The notes under the pieces are model-generated. The model saw only the letters and a program-made list of their open reading frames with translations. It searched no databases and was not told the DNA's origin. Of a stretch of DNA of 64,000 nt, positions 53,926 through 63,068 are shown one piece after another; positions within the stretch are counted from its first letter, which is position 1, and the number at the start of each line of letters is the position of its first letter. The DNA comes from Brucella tritici (GTDB taxonomy: Bacteria > Pseudomonadota > Alphaproteobacteria > Rhizobiales > Rhizobiaceae), in the NCBI RefSeq assembly GCF_902825325.1, contig NZ_CADEAR010000001.1:248001-312000 (forward strand), read 5' to 3'. Made by a program: the position numbers and the translations under genes.

Positions 53926-54273
53926 CTCTGCCCTCCCTCCCATGGTGCGTAGCGATGTGCATTCTGCAGCTTCTATTCTAACACGCAAAAGACCTTTTTG
54001 TTCCGGATTCTTAATATCTTTCTCCAGATCTTCCTCCGGAAAGGCTGGCAACTCCGGTAGAAGGAAATGACGTGCTGGCGTCCTGAGGTAGCAGATACGT
54101 TCTGTGAGGCCTGTATCCCACAAATCGTACTTTTCTCTAAAATTATCCTAATAGTTGTAGATATCCCCTATTCACCTTGACAGTTTGTCGCGGTGAGGCT
54201 TCACATGAGCCTGATTCTTTTCGCCTTTTCTAATAGAATTGGAAATGGCACAGGTCGATGTGAGGGGATGCAA
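53926..54273. other. Intergenic region upstream of the alpha-2-macroglobulin gene
   Basis: This 348-bp stretch holds divergent promoters for the 33-residue membrane protein and the macroglobulin gene. TTGACA at 54177-54182 points to the latter, though the -10 partner is weak. No further gene is supported. Confidence 0.35.
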
Positions 54274-57200
54274 ATGCGTATTGGTTTCAACCGGTTTTTA
54301 TGGGCTTTTGCGGTCGCAGCCTGCCTGTCGGCCGCTCCACACACGACGCAAGCTGCCGAAACCCGGCGGATAGAGATTACCAAGGATAGCGATTATTTCG
54401 GCTTCGACTTGCGTACGGAGAAGAATGTTTCGCTCGACCAGTGCAAAAGCATTTGCCTGGGTGACAACGCCTGCCTCGCCTTCACCTATAATCCGAAGGT
54501 GAAATGGTGCTTCTTGAAATCAGATTTCAACAAGCTCAATCAATCCGTTGGCTCTATTGCGGGCAAGGTCGTAACGCGATCCGCAGCTGCGCGCGAAGTT
54601 GAAGATCTTGGCGCCGCACCTGCCATCTCGTTCTTTGCCACCAATCTGGTTGATGAAGCCCGTCGTCTCAAGCGCGAAATCGGCGGCCTTGAAAGCTCCG
54701 ACAGCCTGCGCGATCTGCGCAATGAAGCAGGCGCTGCTGGGATGAATGGCGATCCGCGCACGGCAATGGAAAAATTCCGCCTGGCTGCCAGCATGTCGCC
54801 GGACGAAAGCGAAATCTGGGCCGGATATGCACTGTCAGCGCTTGCGACCGAGCCGTCCAATGGTCAGGAACGTTCCAAGTTCCAGCGCGATGCGACGTCG
54901 GCCTCGTGGTTTGCCTACCAGACCTCACGCACCAAGGATGAGCGCGCGCAAGCGCTTGCCGTCATGGCGCAGGCACTCGAAAAGCGCGATGCATCGCGCC
55001 CGGCCTTGCAGGCCTATGAAGCGAGCCTTGATCTCGTCAATTCCGCATCCGTTCGTGACGCCTATGAAGATCTGAAGGCCCGCAAAGGCTTCCGCATCGT
55101 CAATAATACGGTCGATAATGATAATGCGGCGCCGCGCATCTGTGTGCAGTTCTCGGAAGAACTGGTGAAAAGCGGTGTCGATTATTCGAGCTTCGTTACA
55201 CTCGATAACGGCGCGCCAAAAGCCGTTGACGCCAAGGACCGCCAGATTTGCGTCGAGGGTCTGGAACATGGCCGCAATTATACAGTGACGTTCCGTCAGG
55301 GTCTGCCATCGGCTGTTGGCGAAGTGCTGCCAGCTCCGGTCAATCTTTCGATCTATGTGCAGGACCGCGCGCCATCGGTGCGCTTTACCGGCGACAGCTT
55401 CGTGCTGCCTGCGAAAGCCCGTCGCGGCATTCCGCTGGTCAGTGTCAATTTGAGTACAGCCAAGGTCAAGCTCTACCGCGTCGGCGACCGTTCGCTGGCA
55501 CAGCTTCTCTCCGGCTATCAGTTCCTGCGCCAGTTGGACAGCTACGACATCAGCACGGTTTCCGATCAGATGGGTGCGCCTGTCTGGGAAGGTGAGATCG
55601 AGGTTGCAGGCAATGAGCTGAACAAGGAAGCAACGACCAGTTTCCCGGTTGATGAAGCACTGCCGGAACGCAAGCCCGGCGTCTATGTGCTAACCGCTGA
55701 ACCGCTGGTTCAGAAGTCCGATGATGAATATGGCACCAAGGCAACACAGTGGTTTGTCGTTTCCGACATCGGCCTTTCGACCTATACCGGACAGGACGGC
55801 ATCAATGTGTTTGCCCGTTCGCTGGAAAGCGCAGAGCCGCTTAAAGGCGTGAAGCTGACGCTGCTTGCACGCAACAATGAAGTGCTGGGCGAAGCGACCA
55901 CCGACAGCGATGGCCGGGCGACGTTTACGCCGGGACTGACACGCGGTACAGACGGCATGGTGCCAGCGGTGCTGATGGCAAGTCAGCATGATGAGGATTT
56001 CACATTCCTCGATATGGCGCGCGCCGGTTTCGATCTTTCCGATCGTGGTGTGACGGGCCGTGCCGTGCCGAAAGCGCTTGATCTTTATGCATGGACAGAG
56101 CGCGGTATCTACCGCGCGGGCGAAGTTGTGCATGTAGGCGCGCTTGCGCGTGACGACACCGCAACCGCAATCGATGATCTGCCGCTCACCTTCATCTTCA
56201 CACGTCCCGATGGCGTGGAAGATCGCCGTCTTGTTTCCGACAGCAAACTGGCCGGTGGTCATGCCATCGACCTGACCTTGCCGTCGAACGCCATGCGCGG
56301 CACCTGGAATGTTTCGGTCTATACCGATCCCAAGCAGCCAGCGATTGCCACGCAGATGTTCCTGGTTGAAGATTTCGTGCCGGACCGGATCGAGTTCGAT
56401 CTGACGTCTGACAAGCCGGAAATCGCTGTTGGCGAAACCGCCAATATCACCGTGGACGGTCGTTTCCTCTATGGTGCGCCTGCCGCCGGCCTTGCGCTTG
56501 AAGGCGAAGTCACGCTTTCGACCAAACGTCAGTGGGGCCGCTTCAAGGGCTATTATTTCGGCCTCGCCGATGAAGAACAGGGCGAAGCCACGCGCCTGCC
56601 GCTCGATGGCCTGTCAAAAGTCGATGACAACGGCAAGGCGACCTTCCCGGTTACAGTCGATGAAATGCCGTCAACGACGCGTCTCGTAAATGCAGCCGTG
56701 ACCGTTCGTATGCGCGAAACCGGTGGTCGTGCGGTTGAGCGTAAGATCGATGTGGCCATTCAGCCGGAAACCGATCTCATCGGCATTCGCCCGGATTTCG
56801 CTGGCGATGAAGTCCCGCAGGGTGGAACCGCAAAGTTCAGCCTGATCGCCTCTGACAGCAAGGGTGATCGCAAGGCGCTTGATGGCGCACAATGGTCGCT
56901 GGTCAAGATCGAGCGTAATTATCAGTGGTATCGCAGCGGCAACAGCTGGAACTACGAACCAGTGACTTTCACCAAGGCGATTGCCAACGGCAAGATTGAC
57001 CTTACAACCGATAGCGAGGCTGAAATCAGTCTGCCGGTCGATTGGGGCCGTTACCGTCTGGAAATCGAAACAGCTGATGCTTCGGGCCCGGCCACAAGCT
57101 ATGAATTCGATGCAGGCTGGTTTGTCAGCTCAACCTCGACCGAAACGCCGGACGGGCTCGAAATCGCGCTCGACAAGGAACATTATGCGGCGGGTGACAC

Positions 57201-59772
57201 GGCAGAACTGAAAATCTCCCCGCGTTTTGCCGGTGAGTTGCTCATCACCATTGGTGCGGAAAAGCTGCTCAAGACAATCACCGCGAGCGTGCCGGAAGGT
57301 GGCACGACCATCGATATTCCGGTGGGTGAGGATTGGGGTGCGGGCGCCTATGTTACGGCAACGCTGTTCCGTCCGGGTGAGGCTATTGAAAGCCGTATGC
57401 CTGCGCGCGCGATTGGCCTTAAATGGCTGAAGGTCGATCCTGCCGACAAGCAGCTTGCAGTCAAGCTGACCCCGCCTGAAAAGATCACGCCACGCTCCAC
57501 ACTGTCCATCCCTGTTTCGGTTGAAAATGCGGGTGGCGAACAGGCCTATGTCATGGTCGCGGCAGTCGATGTCGGCATTCTTAATCTCACACGCTATCAG
57601 CCGCCGAACCCTGAAAACTGGTTCTTCGGCCAGCGTCAGCTGGGCCTTGAAATGCGCGATATGTATGGTCGCCTGATCGATGGTTCGCTCGGCGTCACCG
57701 GCAAGCTGCGCACAGGTGGCGATGGTGGCAATATGGCAGCGGAAGGCAGCCCGCCCACCGAAAAGCTGGTTGCGCTGTTCTCCGGCCCTGTTGAACTCGA
57801 CAGCGACGGCAAGGCAACGATCACTTTCGACATACCGCAGTTCAACGGCACCGCGCGCGTCATGGCGGTGGCATGGACCAAGAAGGCTGTTGGCCATGCG
57901 GTGACCGATGTTATCATCCGCGATCCTGTGGTCATCACCGCTGGTCTGCCACGCTTCATGGCCCCTGGCGATCAGGCCAATATCCGCTTCGATATTGCCA
58001 ATACGGATGCACCGGACGGCGATTATCGTGTGAGCCTTGAGACCACCGATAATCTCGGCGTCGAGGTTGGCTCCTACCCTGAAAGCATTGCGCTTAAAGG
58101 TGGCATACGGCAGTCGATCACCGTTCCACTCAATGCTGTGGCCACGGGTGCGGGTGGTGTGACGATCCGGCTTTCCAACGATGCAGGCCTCAATGTTGAA
58201 CAGGCTTTGGCATTGCCGGTGCGTCCGGTCGATCTGCCGGTCACGAGCCGCCATGTCGTCAATCTCACGGCCAATGGCGGAAGTGTGCGAGTCGATGGCG
58301 GACTTCTGTCTGAAAGCCTGCTTGATGGTGCTTTTGTCAGCGTTGGTGTAACGCGAAGTGCCGCATTTGATGTGCCAGCATTGTTGATGGCGCTCGACCG
58401 CTATCCTTATGGCTGCACAGAGCAGACCACCAGCCGCGCACTACCGCTGCTTTATTTGAGCGAAATGGCTGCAGGTACGGAAGCGGCAGCGGGTCTGGAA
58501 AGTCAGGAAGAACTTAAGAAGCGCGTACAGGATTCCATCTTCCGCGTGCTCAACAACCAGTCTTCAAGCGGTTCGTTTGGCCTCTGGTCGCCGGGATCGG
58601 GTGATCTCTGGATGGACGCCTATGTGACCGACTTCCTGACGCGTGCCCGCGAAAAGGGCTTTGACGTGCCGCAGCAGGCGATGCTGTCTGCACTTTCTAA
58701 TCTGCAAAATGCGCTCGGCTATACCACCGACGTCAAGGAACGTGGCAACGACATTGCCTATGCGCTCTATGTTCTGGCACGCAACAAGAAGGCTTCAGTT
58801 GGCGATCTGCGTTACTTTGCCGATACCCAGCTTGAAAACTTTGCAAGCCCGATGGCCGTTGCCCAGCTTGGTGCAGCATTAGCGCTTTATGGTGATCAGC
58901 CGCGTTCGGAACGCGTGTTCAATGCGTCGCTCCAGCTCGCAACCAGCCAGTCCAGCTATGACTATAATCGCTCCGATTATGGTTCGCCGCTGCGTGATGG
59001 CGCGGCAATGCTGGCTCTTGCTTCGGAGACCAAGCCTGCGCCGAAAGTGCTGCCATCGCTGATTACGCTGGTCGAGTTCCAGCGCGAAAAGGCACGTTAT
59101 CTCAGCACGCAGGATCAGGCATGGATGCTGCTTGCAGCACGCGGGCTTCAGGATGACAATGGCGCAATCAGCCTCGACATCAATGGCACAGCGCATGAGG
59201 GCGCGTTCTCCGAGCGTCTCAATGGTGCAGCCCTTGAAACGCAGCCGCTGGTCGTCACCAACAAGGGGCAGGGTTCGGTTGATGCGGTCGTCACGGCTGT
59301 TGCAGCACCCGCTCAGTCGCTGCCTGCGGGTGGAGAAGGTTTCAACATCGAGCGCACTTATTATACGCTTGATGGGGGAGCTGCCAATGTCACCGGGGTC
59401 AATCAGAATGAGCGCTATGTTGTTGTTCTGAAAATCGACGATCTGCAGGAATGGCAGTCGCGTCTGCTTGTGACCGATCTGCTGCCAGCTGGTTTCGAGA
59501 TCGACAATCCGGGCCTTGTTTCCAGTGCCGATCTTGGCAATTTCCCATGGCTTGAAAGCACACAGGCAGCGCATCTCGAATTCCGCAATGATCGTTTTGT
59601 GGCCGCTTTCGACCGCTCTGCAGGCGAGAAGAAGCCGATTACGCTGGCTTATGTGGTGCGTGCGGTGACGCCGGGTCTTTACACCCATCCGGCAGCAACG
59701 GTTGAGGATATGTATCGTCCGCAATTTGCAGCGCGCACGGCGACAAGCATGATGGAGGTGGCTGCACCGTAA
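54274..59772 (+). CDS. Bacterial alpha-2-macroglobulin with PAN-like domain and thioester
   Basis: The 1832-residue envelope protein has a signal peptide (about residues 1-28, ending TTQAA) without a lipobox. A Cys-rich PAN/Apple-like domain follows (about 30-95; CKSICLGDNACLAFTYN, KWCFLK), then a helical repeat region, several macroglobulin domains and a thioester domain with the C1381-T-E-Q motif (YPYGCTEQTTSRALPL). A C-terminal receptor-binding-like domain closes it. Bacterial macroglobulins trap attacking proteases by the thioester in the periplasm. It is followed by pbpC, a conserved pairing. The ATG at 54274 is chosen because GAGGGG lies 6 nt before it; one two codons earlier is possible. 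Confidence 0.92.
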   Translation: MRIGFNRFLWAFAVAACLSAAPHTTQAAETRRIEITKDSDYFGFDLRTEKNVSLDQCKSICLGDNACLAFTYNPKVKWCFLKSDFNKLNQSVGSIAGKVVTRSAAAREVEDLGAAPAISFFATNLVDEARRLKREIGGLESSDSLRDLRNEAGAAGMNGDPRTAMEKFRLAASMSPDESEIWAGYALSALATEPSNGQERSKFQRDATSASWFAYQTSRTKDERAQALAVMAQALEKRDASRPALQAYEASLDLVNSASVRDAYEDLKARKGFRIVNNTVDNDNAAPRICVQFSEELVKSGVDYSSFVTLDNGAPKAVDAKDRQICVEGLEHGRNYTVTFRQGLPSAVGEVLPAPVNLSIYVQDRAPSVRFTGDSFVLPAKARRGIPLVSVNLSTAKVKLYRVGDRSLAQLLSGYQFLRQLDSYDISTVSDQMGAPVWEGEIEVAGNELNKEATTSFPVDEALPERKPGVYVLTAEPLVQKSDDEYGTKATQWFVVSDIGLSTYTGQDGINVFARSLESAEPLKGVKLTLLARNNEVLGEATTDSDGRATFTPGLTRGTDGMVPAVLMASQHDEDFTFLDMARAGFDLSDRGVTGRAVPKALDLYAWTERGIYRAGEVVHVGALARDDTATAIDDLPLTFIFTRPDGVEDRRLVSDSKLAGGHAIDLTLPSNAMRGTWNVSVYTDPKQPAIATQMFLVEDFVPDRIEFDLTSDKPEIAVGETANITVDGRFLYGAPAAGLALEGEVTLSTKRQWGRFKGYYFGLADEEQGEATRLPLDGLSKVDDNGKATFPVTVDEMPSTTRLVNAAVTVRMRETGGRAVERKIDVAIQPETDLIGIRPDFAGDEVPQGGTAKFSLIASDSKGDRKALDGAQWSLVKIERNYQWYRSGNSWNYEPVTFTKAIANGKIDLTTDSEAEISLPVDWGRYRLEIETADASGPATSYEFDAGWFVSSTSTETPDGLEIALDKEHYAAGDTAELKISPRFAGELLITIGAEKLLKTITASVPEGGTTIDIPVGEDWGAGAYVTATLFRPGEAIESRMPARAIGLKWLKVDPADKQLAVKLTPPEKITPRSTLSIPVSVENAGGEQAYVMVAAVDVGILNLTRYQPPNPENWFFGQRQLGLEMRDMYGRLIDGSLGVTGKLRTGGDGGNMAAEGSPPTEKLVALFSGPVELDSDGKATITFDIPQFNGTARVMAVAWTKKAVGHAVTDVIIRDPVVITAGLPRFMAPGDQANIRFDIANTDAPDGDYRVSLETTDNLGVEVGSYPESIALKGGIRQSITVPLNAVATGAGGVTIRLSNDAGLNVEQALALPVRPVDLPVTSRHVVNLTANGGSVRVDGGLLSESLLDGAFVSVGVTRSAAFDVPALLMALDRYPYGCTEQTTSRALPLLYLSEMAAGTEAAAGLESQEELKKRVQDSIFRVLNNQSSSGSFGLWSPGSGDLWMDAYVTDFLTRAREKGFDVPQQAMLSALSNLQNALGYTTDVKERGNDIAYALYVLARNKKASVGDLRYFADTQLENFASPMAVAQLGAALALYGDQPRSERVFNASLQLATSQSSYDYNRSDYGSPLRDGAAMLALASETKPAPKVLPSLITLVEFQREKARYLSTQDQAWMLLAARGLQDDNGAISLDINGTAHEGAFSERLNGAALETQPLVVTNKGQGSVDAVVTAVAAPAQSLPAGGEGFNIERTYYTLDGGAANVTGVNQNERYVVVLKIDDLQEWQSRLLVTDLLPAGFEIDNPGLVSSADLGNFPWLESTQAAHLEFRNDRFVAAFDRSAGEKKPITLAYVVRAVTPGLYTHPAATVEDMYRPQFAARTATSMMEVAAP

Positions 59773-59819
59773 GCCATGATCCCGAAAAGTGGGAACCGGT
59801 TTTCGGACAAGATCATGGC
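59773..59819. repeat. Palindromic extragenic repeat overlapping the pbpC start
   Basis: Outer arms GCCATGATC (59773-59781) and GATCATGGC (59811-59819) enclose an inner stem CCGAAAA (59782-59788)/TTTTCGG (59800-59806). The inner 25 bp match the second hairpin of the repeat at 38406-38507 in inverted orientation at 23 of 25 positions. The element begins right after the macroglobulin stop codon and contains the pbpC ATG in its last arm. Confidence 0.78.
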
Positions 59820-61914
59820 CAAACAAATGAAAAGGCGTTGGAAAATAGCGATTGGCGGTGCCGCGTTCTGTGGCATCGCCGCACTCGGAACCGTGGTCGG
59901 GCTTAACTGGCTCGACCGCGCCTATCCTCCGCCTTTGCCGGAACGGCTGACCATTTCCACCGAAGTTATGGATCGCGACGGCGCTTTGCTGCGCGCCTAT
60001 GCAACACCGGACGGCTATTGGCGCTTGAATACGCGGATCGAGGATGTCGATCCGAAATTCGTGAAAATGCTGATCGCCTATGAGGACAAGCGTTTTTACG
60101 ATCATGGCGGCATTGATTTCACAGCGCTTCTTCGGGCCGCTTATCAGCTTGCAGGGAGCGGGCGTATTGTTTCCGGCGGCTCCACACTTTCCATGCAGCT
60201 TGCCCGGCTGATCGAGCCGCGCGAAAGCCGCAGCTTCGGCTCCAAGTTCCGGCAGCTGGCGCGTGCAGTTCAAATTGAGCGACGGCTGAGCAAGTCTGAA
60301 ATTCTCGAACGTTATCTGACACTCGCGCCCTATGGTGGCAATCTGGAAGGCGTACGGTCGGCATCGTTAGCCTATTTTGGCAAGGAGCCGCTGCGCCTCA
60401 CCATATCGGAAGCAGCACTTCTTGTGGCCCTGCCGCAATTGCCGGAGCGCCGCCGCCCGGATCGCGAGATGGAGAACGCGGTTGCCGCGCGAGATCGCGT
60501 TCTAAAACGCATGGTTTCGTCTGATGTTTTTACGAGCGAAGAAGCCGAGCGTGCATCGCGTGAGCGCATATCCGCGACGCGTCATCCCTTGCCTTCATTG
60601 GCCGCTCACTTTGCCGATCTCGCTTTGAAACAGGCACCGACCGAGGCCCGGCATCAGCTGACGCTTAAGAAGTCGGTGCAGGCTGGGCTTGAAGTTGTGG
60701 CACGCGAAGCTGCTGCGAAGCTTGGGCCAAAAGTATCGGTCGCCATGGTGCTGGCCGACAGTCGCAACGGCAATATCTTAGGCGAAGTCGGCTCCGCTGA
60801 TTATTTCGACGGCAAGCGGCAGGGCTGGATCGATATGACCCGCGCCGTGCGCTCGCCGGGTTCCACGTTAAAACCTTTCATCTATGGGCTGGCCTTCGAG
60901 CAGGGACTGATTGCGCAGGAAACCATCATCGAGGACCGCCCGCAGGATTTTGCAGGCTATCGTCCGCGCAATTTCGATATGAGCTATCAGGGCGATGTCA
61001 GCATCCGTCAGGCGCTGCAAATGTCGCTGAATGTGCCGACCATCAGCCTGCTCGATGCAATTGGTCCTGCACGGCTCACCACGCGTATTCGACAGGCGGC
61101 GGTTAATCTGCAATTGCCGAAAGGTGAAGCGCCGGGACTGGCTATCGGCCTTGGTGGCGCGGGCATCAGCCTGCGCGATCTGGTGCAACTCTATACTGGC
61201 CTTGCCAATGGCGGGCGAGGGGCAGCCCTTCATGACGGCACCGAAGGTTCAGAACCTGTTCAGCCATCGGCTCCTATTCTGAGCGAGCAGGCATCATGGC
61301 AGATTGGCGATATTCTGGCTGGTGTCGTGCCGCCGCAAGGCGCGAAACGCCTCGGCCTCGCTTACAAGACCGGCACGTCCTATGGCTATCGTGATGCTTG
61401 GTCGGTCGGTTATGACGGGCGTTATGTGCTGGGTGTCTGGGTCGGGCGAGCCGATGGCGGCTCGGTGCCGGGCCTTGCCGGTTATGTTTCGGCAGCGCCC
61501 ATTCTGTTTGAAGCCTTTGTGCGTTCCGGTGTTACATCCGTGCCGCTGCCGCGTGCGCCTGCTGGCGCATTTCGGACAGCACGCGCCGATCTACCTGTAA
61601 CGCAGATACGCTTTTCGTCTGCAAGCGATCCTCTGCCGGTTCTCAAAGCCACGATTGTGCCTGCACCGCGCATCGTATTTCCGCCGGATGGCGCGCATGT
61701 CGAATTGAAAGCCCTGACCGATAATGCCTCGCCGCTGGTGCTGAAATTACAGGGCGGACGCGCACCGTTTCGCTGGCTTGCCAATGGGAAGCCCATCGCA
61801 GAGATTGAGCGGCGACGGACGGCAAACTGGCAACCGGATGGAACCGGCTACTCGACATTGACGGTGGTTGACGCTGCTGGACGCGCCGCCAGCGTCAATG
61901 TTTTTATAGAATAG
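59815..61914 (+). CDS. pbpC: Penicillin-binding protein 1C
   Basis: The 699-residue protein has a short cytoplasmic tail, one membrane helix (about residues 10-32) and a GT51 transglycosylase domain (EDKRFYDHGGID, GGSTLSMQLARLI). A transpeptidase domain follows with S350 in SPGSTLKPF and K518-T-G in YKTGTS, then the PBP1C C-terminal domain (about 600-697). It polymerises peptidoglycan glycan; its transpeptidase role is less clear in the family. It is translated next to the macroglobulin gene. The start codon lies inside a palindromic repeat; an ATG at 59776 would add 13 residues coded by that repeat. Confidence 0.93.
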   Translation: MAKQMKRRWKIAIGGAAFCGIAALGTVVGLNWLDRAYPPPLPERLTISTEVMDRDGALLRAYATPDGYWRLNTRIEDVDPKFVKMLIAYEDKRFYDHGGIDFTALLRAAYQLAGSGRIVSGGSTLSMQLARLIEPRESRSFGSKFRQLARAVQIERRLSKSEILERYLTLAPYGGNLEGVRSASLAYFGKEPLRLTISEAALLVALPQLPERRRPDREMENAVAARDRVLKRMVSSDVFTSEEAERASRERISATRHPLPSLAAHFADLALKQAPTEARHQLTLKKSVQAGLEVVAREAAAKLGPKVSVAMVLADSRNGNILGEVGSADYFDGKRQGWIDMTRAVRSPGSTLKPFIYGLAFEQGLIAQETIIEDRPQDFAGYRPRNFDMSYQGDVSIRQALQMSLNVPTISLLDAIGPARLTTRIRQAAVNLQLPKGEAPGLAIGLGGAGISLRDLVQLYTGLANGGRGAALHDGTEGSEPVQPSAPILSEQASWQIGDILAGVVPPQGAKRLGLAYKTGTSYGYRDAWSVGYDGRYVLGVWVGRADGGSVPGLAGYVSAAPILFEAFVRSGVTSVPLPRAPAGAFRTARADLPVTQIRFSSASDPLPVLKATIVPAPRIVFPPDGAHVELKALTDNASPLVLKLQGGRAPFRWLANGKPIAEIERRRTANWQPDGTGYSTLTVVDAAGRAASVNVFIE

Positions 61915-61919
61915 CGGCC

Positions 61920-63068
61920 TTATTGGACGGCTTCCGATAGAACAGTGTTTACAGCGGCCTTCTTCTCCAGCGACATGATTTTCAAATTGCCGGAAAACAG
62001 GATGCCGGTTATCGGAAGCACCGGTTCCGCAGGAAGTTCCTCATGGTTGGCACTGTCTTTGGGAACATGCAGCTTGTGTTCCAAACCCTCTTCGGCACTG
62101 GATAGTGTAAGCGCCACATTCCCGCGTGCGTCCAGCAATTTCATGCCATACAGAAACTCGAAACTCAGCATCGAAACGAGGAATTTGTAGGTTCCATCTC
62201 GTACGCCGCCTTTCATCATTGCTGCGCGATGCACCTCCCCGCTCATCGTCACATCGAGCGGCGGAATGCGCGGATCGCAGACATAGCCAAGCGCCAGCAG
62301 CTGCCCGTTATCAACCTCAAAACGCATTCTGTCTGAACCAAGATCGAGCGCCGAGATCGAGAAGCGGCGATTGCTGTACTGGACCGGAACGCGACCCAGC
62401 CGCTTGCATAACTGCTCACCACTCAGGGCACGTGCATTGGCGAAGTGGTCTGGATCTATGGCGAATGGCAGTGCTTTAGGACGATGCGGAACAGACAAAA
62501 CCGGTTCGAGAACATCGGCAATCAAATTCGCAACGATGGTTGTCGAGACAGGGCGCGCATAATGGCCCTGATCAAGATAGAAAGCCGGATTGCTTACCAC
62601 ATCGCGACCATATTGCTGCATCAGCATTCGCGAGATATCGGCTGAGATTGTTCCGTACCATTGCGAGATGTAATTGATGCCTGCATCAATCGAGGGAACA
62701 GAATTCAGAAACGAGCCATTGCGCGCACCAAATACGAGCGTTGCGATCCGCAAATTCGGATTGCGCTCGAGCGCGTAACGAATGATCCCTTCGTAAAACC
62801 TTGCCCAATGGCGAAACGGTCGCCGTTCATCACCATAAACGAAGGCGTCATTGATCGCATATTCGATCAGCAGCAGCTCGCACTCTTCGAGCTGTTCAAA
62901 CTGCTTGAGCTGATAAAGGCCAAGCGCGCTGGTCGTTCCTCCCACTGCAAGATCAGCAACGACATCTAGCTCCAACCCGCGTTTAGCCATCGTCGACAGA
63001 AGCGTCGGCAAATAGCCGGGCAGCATGACGGTGTTGGAACCGCCAATAATTACAGTCTTGAATTTCAT
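61920..63068 (-). CDS. SGNH/GDSL-family hydrolase, probably acting on a surface polysaccharide
   Basis: The 382-residue protein starts with a GGSNTVMLPG block holding the likely nucleophile serine (block I), followed by AVGGTTSALGL, IEYAINDAF (block III Asn) and YLDQGHYARP (block V Asp and His). The C-terminal half (about 215-380) is a beta-rich region of no known family. No signal peptide is seen. Its start overlaps the glycosidase gene by 4 bp, so both act together, probably in deacylation of a capsule or exopolysaccharide. Confidence 0.75.
   Translation of the reverse strand: MKFKTVIIGGSNTVMLPGYLPTLLSTMAKRGLELDVVADLAVGGTTSALGLYQLKQFEQLEECELLLIEYAINDAFVYGDERRPFRHWARFYEGIIRYALERNPNLRIATLVFGARNGSFLNSVPSIDAGINYISQWYGTISADISRMLMQQYGRDVVSNPAFYLDQGHYARPVSTTIVANLIADVLEPVLSVPHRPKALPFAIDPDHFANARALSGEQLCKRLGRVPVQYSNRRFSISALDLGSDRMRFEVDNGQLLALGYVCDPRIPPLDVTMSGEVHRAAMMKGGVRDGTYKFLVSMLSFEFLYGMKLLDARGNVALTLSSAEEGLEHKLHVPKDSANHEELPAEPVLPITGILFSGNLKIMSLEKKAAVNTVLSEAVQ

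Noticed and set aside
53926-54123. N-terminal extension of the 33-residue membrane protein to 99 residues
   Set aside because: The upstream part has no ribosome site or recognisable fold, whereas a strong site lies directly before the internal ATG.
57130-60273. Two long open frames (374 and 464 codons) antisense to the macroglobulin and pbpC genes
   Set aside because: They are shadows of the codon bias on the other strand; their translations are rich in Arg, His and Cys and have no family resemblance or ribosome sites.
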